Below are positions 6,707 through 8,265 of a stretch of 8,265 nt of DNA, piece after piece. This stretch comes from Bacillota bacterium. GTDB lineage: Bacteria; Bacillota; Sulfobacillia; Sulfobacillales; Sulfobacillaceae. The position numbers and the translations under genes were made by a program. How positions within the stretch are numbered: the first letter of the stretch is position 1; each line of letters begins with the position of its first letter. Location of the stretch: the NCBI GenBank assembly GCA_021820675.1, contig JAKADI010000052.1, positions 1 to 8,265 on the forward strand. The letters are read 5' to 3'. Below the pieces are notes generated by a model. That model made no database searches. It was not told the origin of the DNA and was given only the letters and a program-made list of their open reading frames with translations.

Positions 6707-7368
6707 GCCGCTTTATCCTGGTTGTCGCGACAGCTGTCGTGATCTTCGGGGGATTACAATGGAGTGTTCCTCGATGGGCGGCAATGCAACTGGCCAAGCA
6801 GATTGCCACTCAAGACGGGGGAGTCAAACCGAATGTTGAAATTGCGGCGATGCCCTTTTGGATATTGGCGCAGGGACAATTCCAGGCCGTATATATTAAG
6901 GCGGACAATGTTCGCGCCGACGGAATGATGGTTTCACAGGCCATCGTCAATTGGCAAGGCGGCAAGGTGTCTGTGTCGGCTTTGTCCCACAAGCAGCTGG
7001 TGGTGGAAAAGGCAGGGCGTGTTAAAGTCGAGATCGTGCTCGATGGGCCGGCGTTAAGTGCCTTTTTGGCCCAGCAAGGACCAATTCAAAACCCCAAGGT
7101 GACAATTTCACGAGGGGTTATGACCATCCAAGGACAACTTCTCATTGGACAATTGAGAGTTCCACTTGATGCGAAGGGCACCTTGTCTGTTTCCGCCGAC
7201 AAAAAGTCTATTATCTTTCATCCCACCTCTGTTGATGGGCTTCACTTACCCGTTTTGACTGATCTGCAAATCTTTCAAATTGATTCGTTAAAACTTCCTG
7301 TGCCCATGGTTATCCGCTCGGTGGCATTGCGGAACAACGAATTAGTGGTTAAGGCTACCACGCCATGA
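6703..7368 (+). CDS. DUF2993 (LmeA-like) membrane-anchored protein
   Basis: This 221-aa protein has an N-terminal hydrophobic segment (about 3-19) that should be a signal anchor or signal peptide, with the rest outside the membrane. The body (about 42-218) has the alternating beta pattern of DUF2993: V45-E-I-A-A-M-P-F near the start, GQFQAVYIKADNVRADGMMV (58-77), VKVEIVLDGPALSAFL (107-122), VTISRGVMTIQG (133-144) and a closing IRSVALRNNELVVKA (204-218). Actinobacterial LmeA, the best-known member, binds phospholipid and acts in lipomannan maturation. That role should not be transferred here, and lipid binding is only plausible. ATG 6703 overlaps the prfB stop as ATGA and has GAGGA at 6689-6693 with a 9-nt spacer. 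The family call rests on pattern, not a search. Confidence 0.75.
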   Translation: MSRFILVVATAVVIFGGLQWSVPRWAAMQLAKQIATQDGGVKPNVEIAAMPFWILAQGQFQAVYIKADNVRADGMMVSQAIVNWQGGKVSVSALSHKQLVVEKAGRVKVEIVLDGPALSAFLAQQGPIQNPKVTISRGVMTIQGQLLIGQLRVPLDAKGTLSVSADKKSIIFHPTSVDGLHLPVLTDLQIFQIDSLKLPVPMVIRSVALRNNELVVKATTP

Positions 7369-8213
7369 CGAAGGTTCAGCGGGTATGGTGGGATTACGCC
7401 ATGATCACCCTAGGCACTGCAATTACGGCGGTGGGGATCAACGGATTTTACGTTCCGGCGCGAATTTCTGACGGTGGAGTTTCGGGGGTCGGTATCATTT
7501 TGTTGTATCTGTTACACGTGCCCCTTTGGGCTAGTTTGACGATCCTGAATGTGCCATTACTGTGGCTCAGTAAAAAGCTTTGGGGGAGCCGCGTTGGTCT
7601 ACGGACAGTTTACGGCACTTTGATGTTATCGGCTATGGTGGGAATTATTCACATTGGTCCCGTGACCCATAATATTCTTCTGGCTACCGTCTATGGAGGA
7701 CTCTTATCAGGGGTGGGCCTGGGGATGGTATTTCGAGCGCGGGGTACCACAGGGGGAAGTGACGTGGTTGCCCGGTTGCTCCTTCGGTTCTTACCCCTTA
7801 CCATGGGGCAGGGCATGATGGCCGTCGACTTTTTTGTTATCTCAGCTTTTGGAATAGTGTTTAACCCTACGCTGGCGATGTACTCCTTAATTGCCCTATT
7901 CATTTCTTCTCGAGCCGTTGATGTCGTCCAGGAAGGCGTCAGCTATGCCCGAGCCTTCACCATTGTTAGCCAGAGGCCCGATATCATTGCGGCGAAAATT
8001 TTAGAAGTCATGGACCGAGGTGTCACGCGGATCGGTGCCTATGGTGAATATACCAAAGAGCCGCGCGAGATCCTGTACGTGGTCGTAACAAGGTCTGAAG
8101 TAGGTACTTTAAAGGAACTGGTCTATAGCATTGACAGGACTGCTTTTGTAGTCGTGGCGACGGTTCATGAAGTCGTCGGCGAGGGGTTCCGCAAGCCGCC
8201 CGTGGAGGTTTAG
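7365..8213 (+). CDS. YitT-family membrane protein with C-terminal DUF2179 domain
   Basis: This 282-aa integral membrane protein has an N-terminal YitT region with about six helices (roughly 10-30, 38-54, 56-70, 83-122, 149-165, 168-184). The family signatures are NGFYVPARISDGGVSGVGI (26-44) and RGTTGGSDVVARLL (126-139). The soluble DUF2179 domain spans about 190-275, with GVSYARAFTIVS, MDRGVTRIGAYGEYT and a final HEVVGEGF. The molecular function of the family is unknown. DUF2179 folds like small regulatory ligand-binding domains, so a regulated transporter is possible but unproven. ATG 7365 overlaps the TGA of the previous gene (ATGA). Only AAGG (7351-7354) precedes it, so translation probably depends on coupling. 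A YitT-family gene near prfB is also, as I recall, found in Bacillus (yvjA), which supports a conserved neighbourhood. Confidence 0.92.
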   Translation: MTKVQRVWWDYAMITLGTAITAVGINGFYVPARISDGGVSGVGIILLYLLHVPLWASLTILNVPLLWLSKKLWGSRVGLRTVYGTLMLSAMVGIIHIGPVTHNILLATVYGGLLSGVGLGMVFRARGTTGGSDVVARLLLRFLPLTMGQGMMAVDFFVISAFGIVFNPTLAMYSLIALFISSRAVDVVQEGVSYARAFTIVSQRPDIIAAKILEVMDRGVTRIGAYGEYTKEPREILYVVVTRSEVGTLKELVYSIDRTAFVVVATVHEVVGEGFRKPPVEV

Positions 8214-8265
8214 ACGCTCAAATTCGCCTGTATAAGACCTTGAATCCGCCAGACCGACACGATAC
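8214..8265 (+). other. Short tail after the YitT-family gene; next gene not resolvable
   Basis: Only 52 nt remain. GGAGGTT (8204-8210), at the end of the previous gene, could serve as a ribosome binding site. The only + frame open to the window edge passes through GAC 8213-8215 and reads DAQIRLYKTLNPPDRHD. It has no ATG or GTG in this stretch, only ATT 8222, CTG 8228 and TTG 8240. No terminator hairpin is visible. I make no gene call. Confidence 0.3.

Noticed and set aside
8204..8265. Start of another gene or a -10 element (TATAAG at 8231-8236) at the window end
   Set aside because: The only open frame has no ATG or GTG, just rare or weak start codons (ATT, CTG, TTG), and no adequate -35 lies 17 nt upstream of TATAAG. 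Too little sequence remains to judge.

Overview
The window looks like a chromosomal housekeeping segment from a Gram-positive Firmicutes-type bacterium. The base composition looks close to balanced. The signs are a long-form HPF, strong AAGGAGG-type ribosome binding sites, the hpf ... secA-prfB order familiar from Bacilli and Clostridia, an RF2 gene with the classical programmed +1 frameshift, and a YitT-family membrane protein downstream. A deep-branching lineage such as Sulfobacillus or its relatives would fit the protein style, but this is an impression that sequence reading alone cannot confirm. All supported genes lie on the + strand.

Layout: an extended -10 promoter (23-51) drives hpf (106-618), which ends at a clear intrinsic terminator (640-670). 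Next comes an uncharacterised 205-aa protein (767-1384) with two tandem C-terminal half-repeats that resemble the LeuA regulatory fold. A 213-nt gap follows, holding a bulged hairpin between short direct repeats (1406-1457) and a doubtful 28-codon ORF (1470-1556). A membrane-anchored HD-GYP c-di-GMP phosphodiesterase follows (1598-2914). A good promoter overlaps its stop codon (2911-2939), and a leader hairpin (2956-2986) precedes secA (3007-5556). The last three genes are tightly packed: prfB (5575-6706, joined across a +1 frameshift at 5647), a DUF2993/LmeA-like anchored protein (6703-7368) and a YitT/DUF2179 membrane protein (7365-8213), linked by two ATGA stop/start overlaps.

Functionally, the segment combines ribosome hibernation (HPF), protein export (SecA), termination at UGA/UAA (RF2) and envelope proteins. 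The unusual part is the pair of genes between hpf and secA: the duplicated-domain protein and the membrane HD-GYP enzyme, which brings second-messenger signalling into an otherwise conserved neighbourhood. I found no mobile elements, CRISPR arrays, tRNA or rRNA genes, and no wholly new multi-gene system. The most distinctive items are the 767-1384 protein and the regulatory architecture around secA and prfB.
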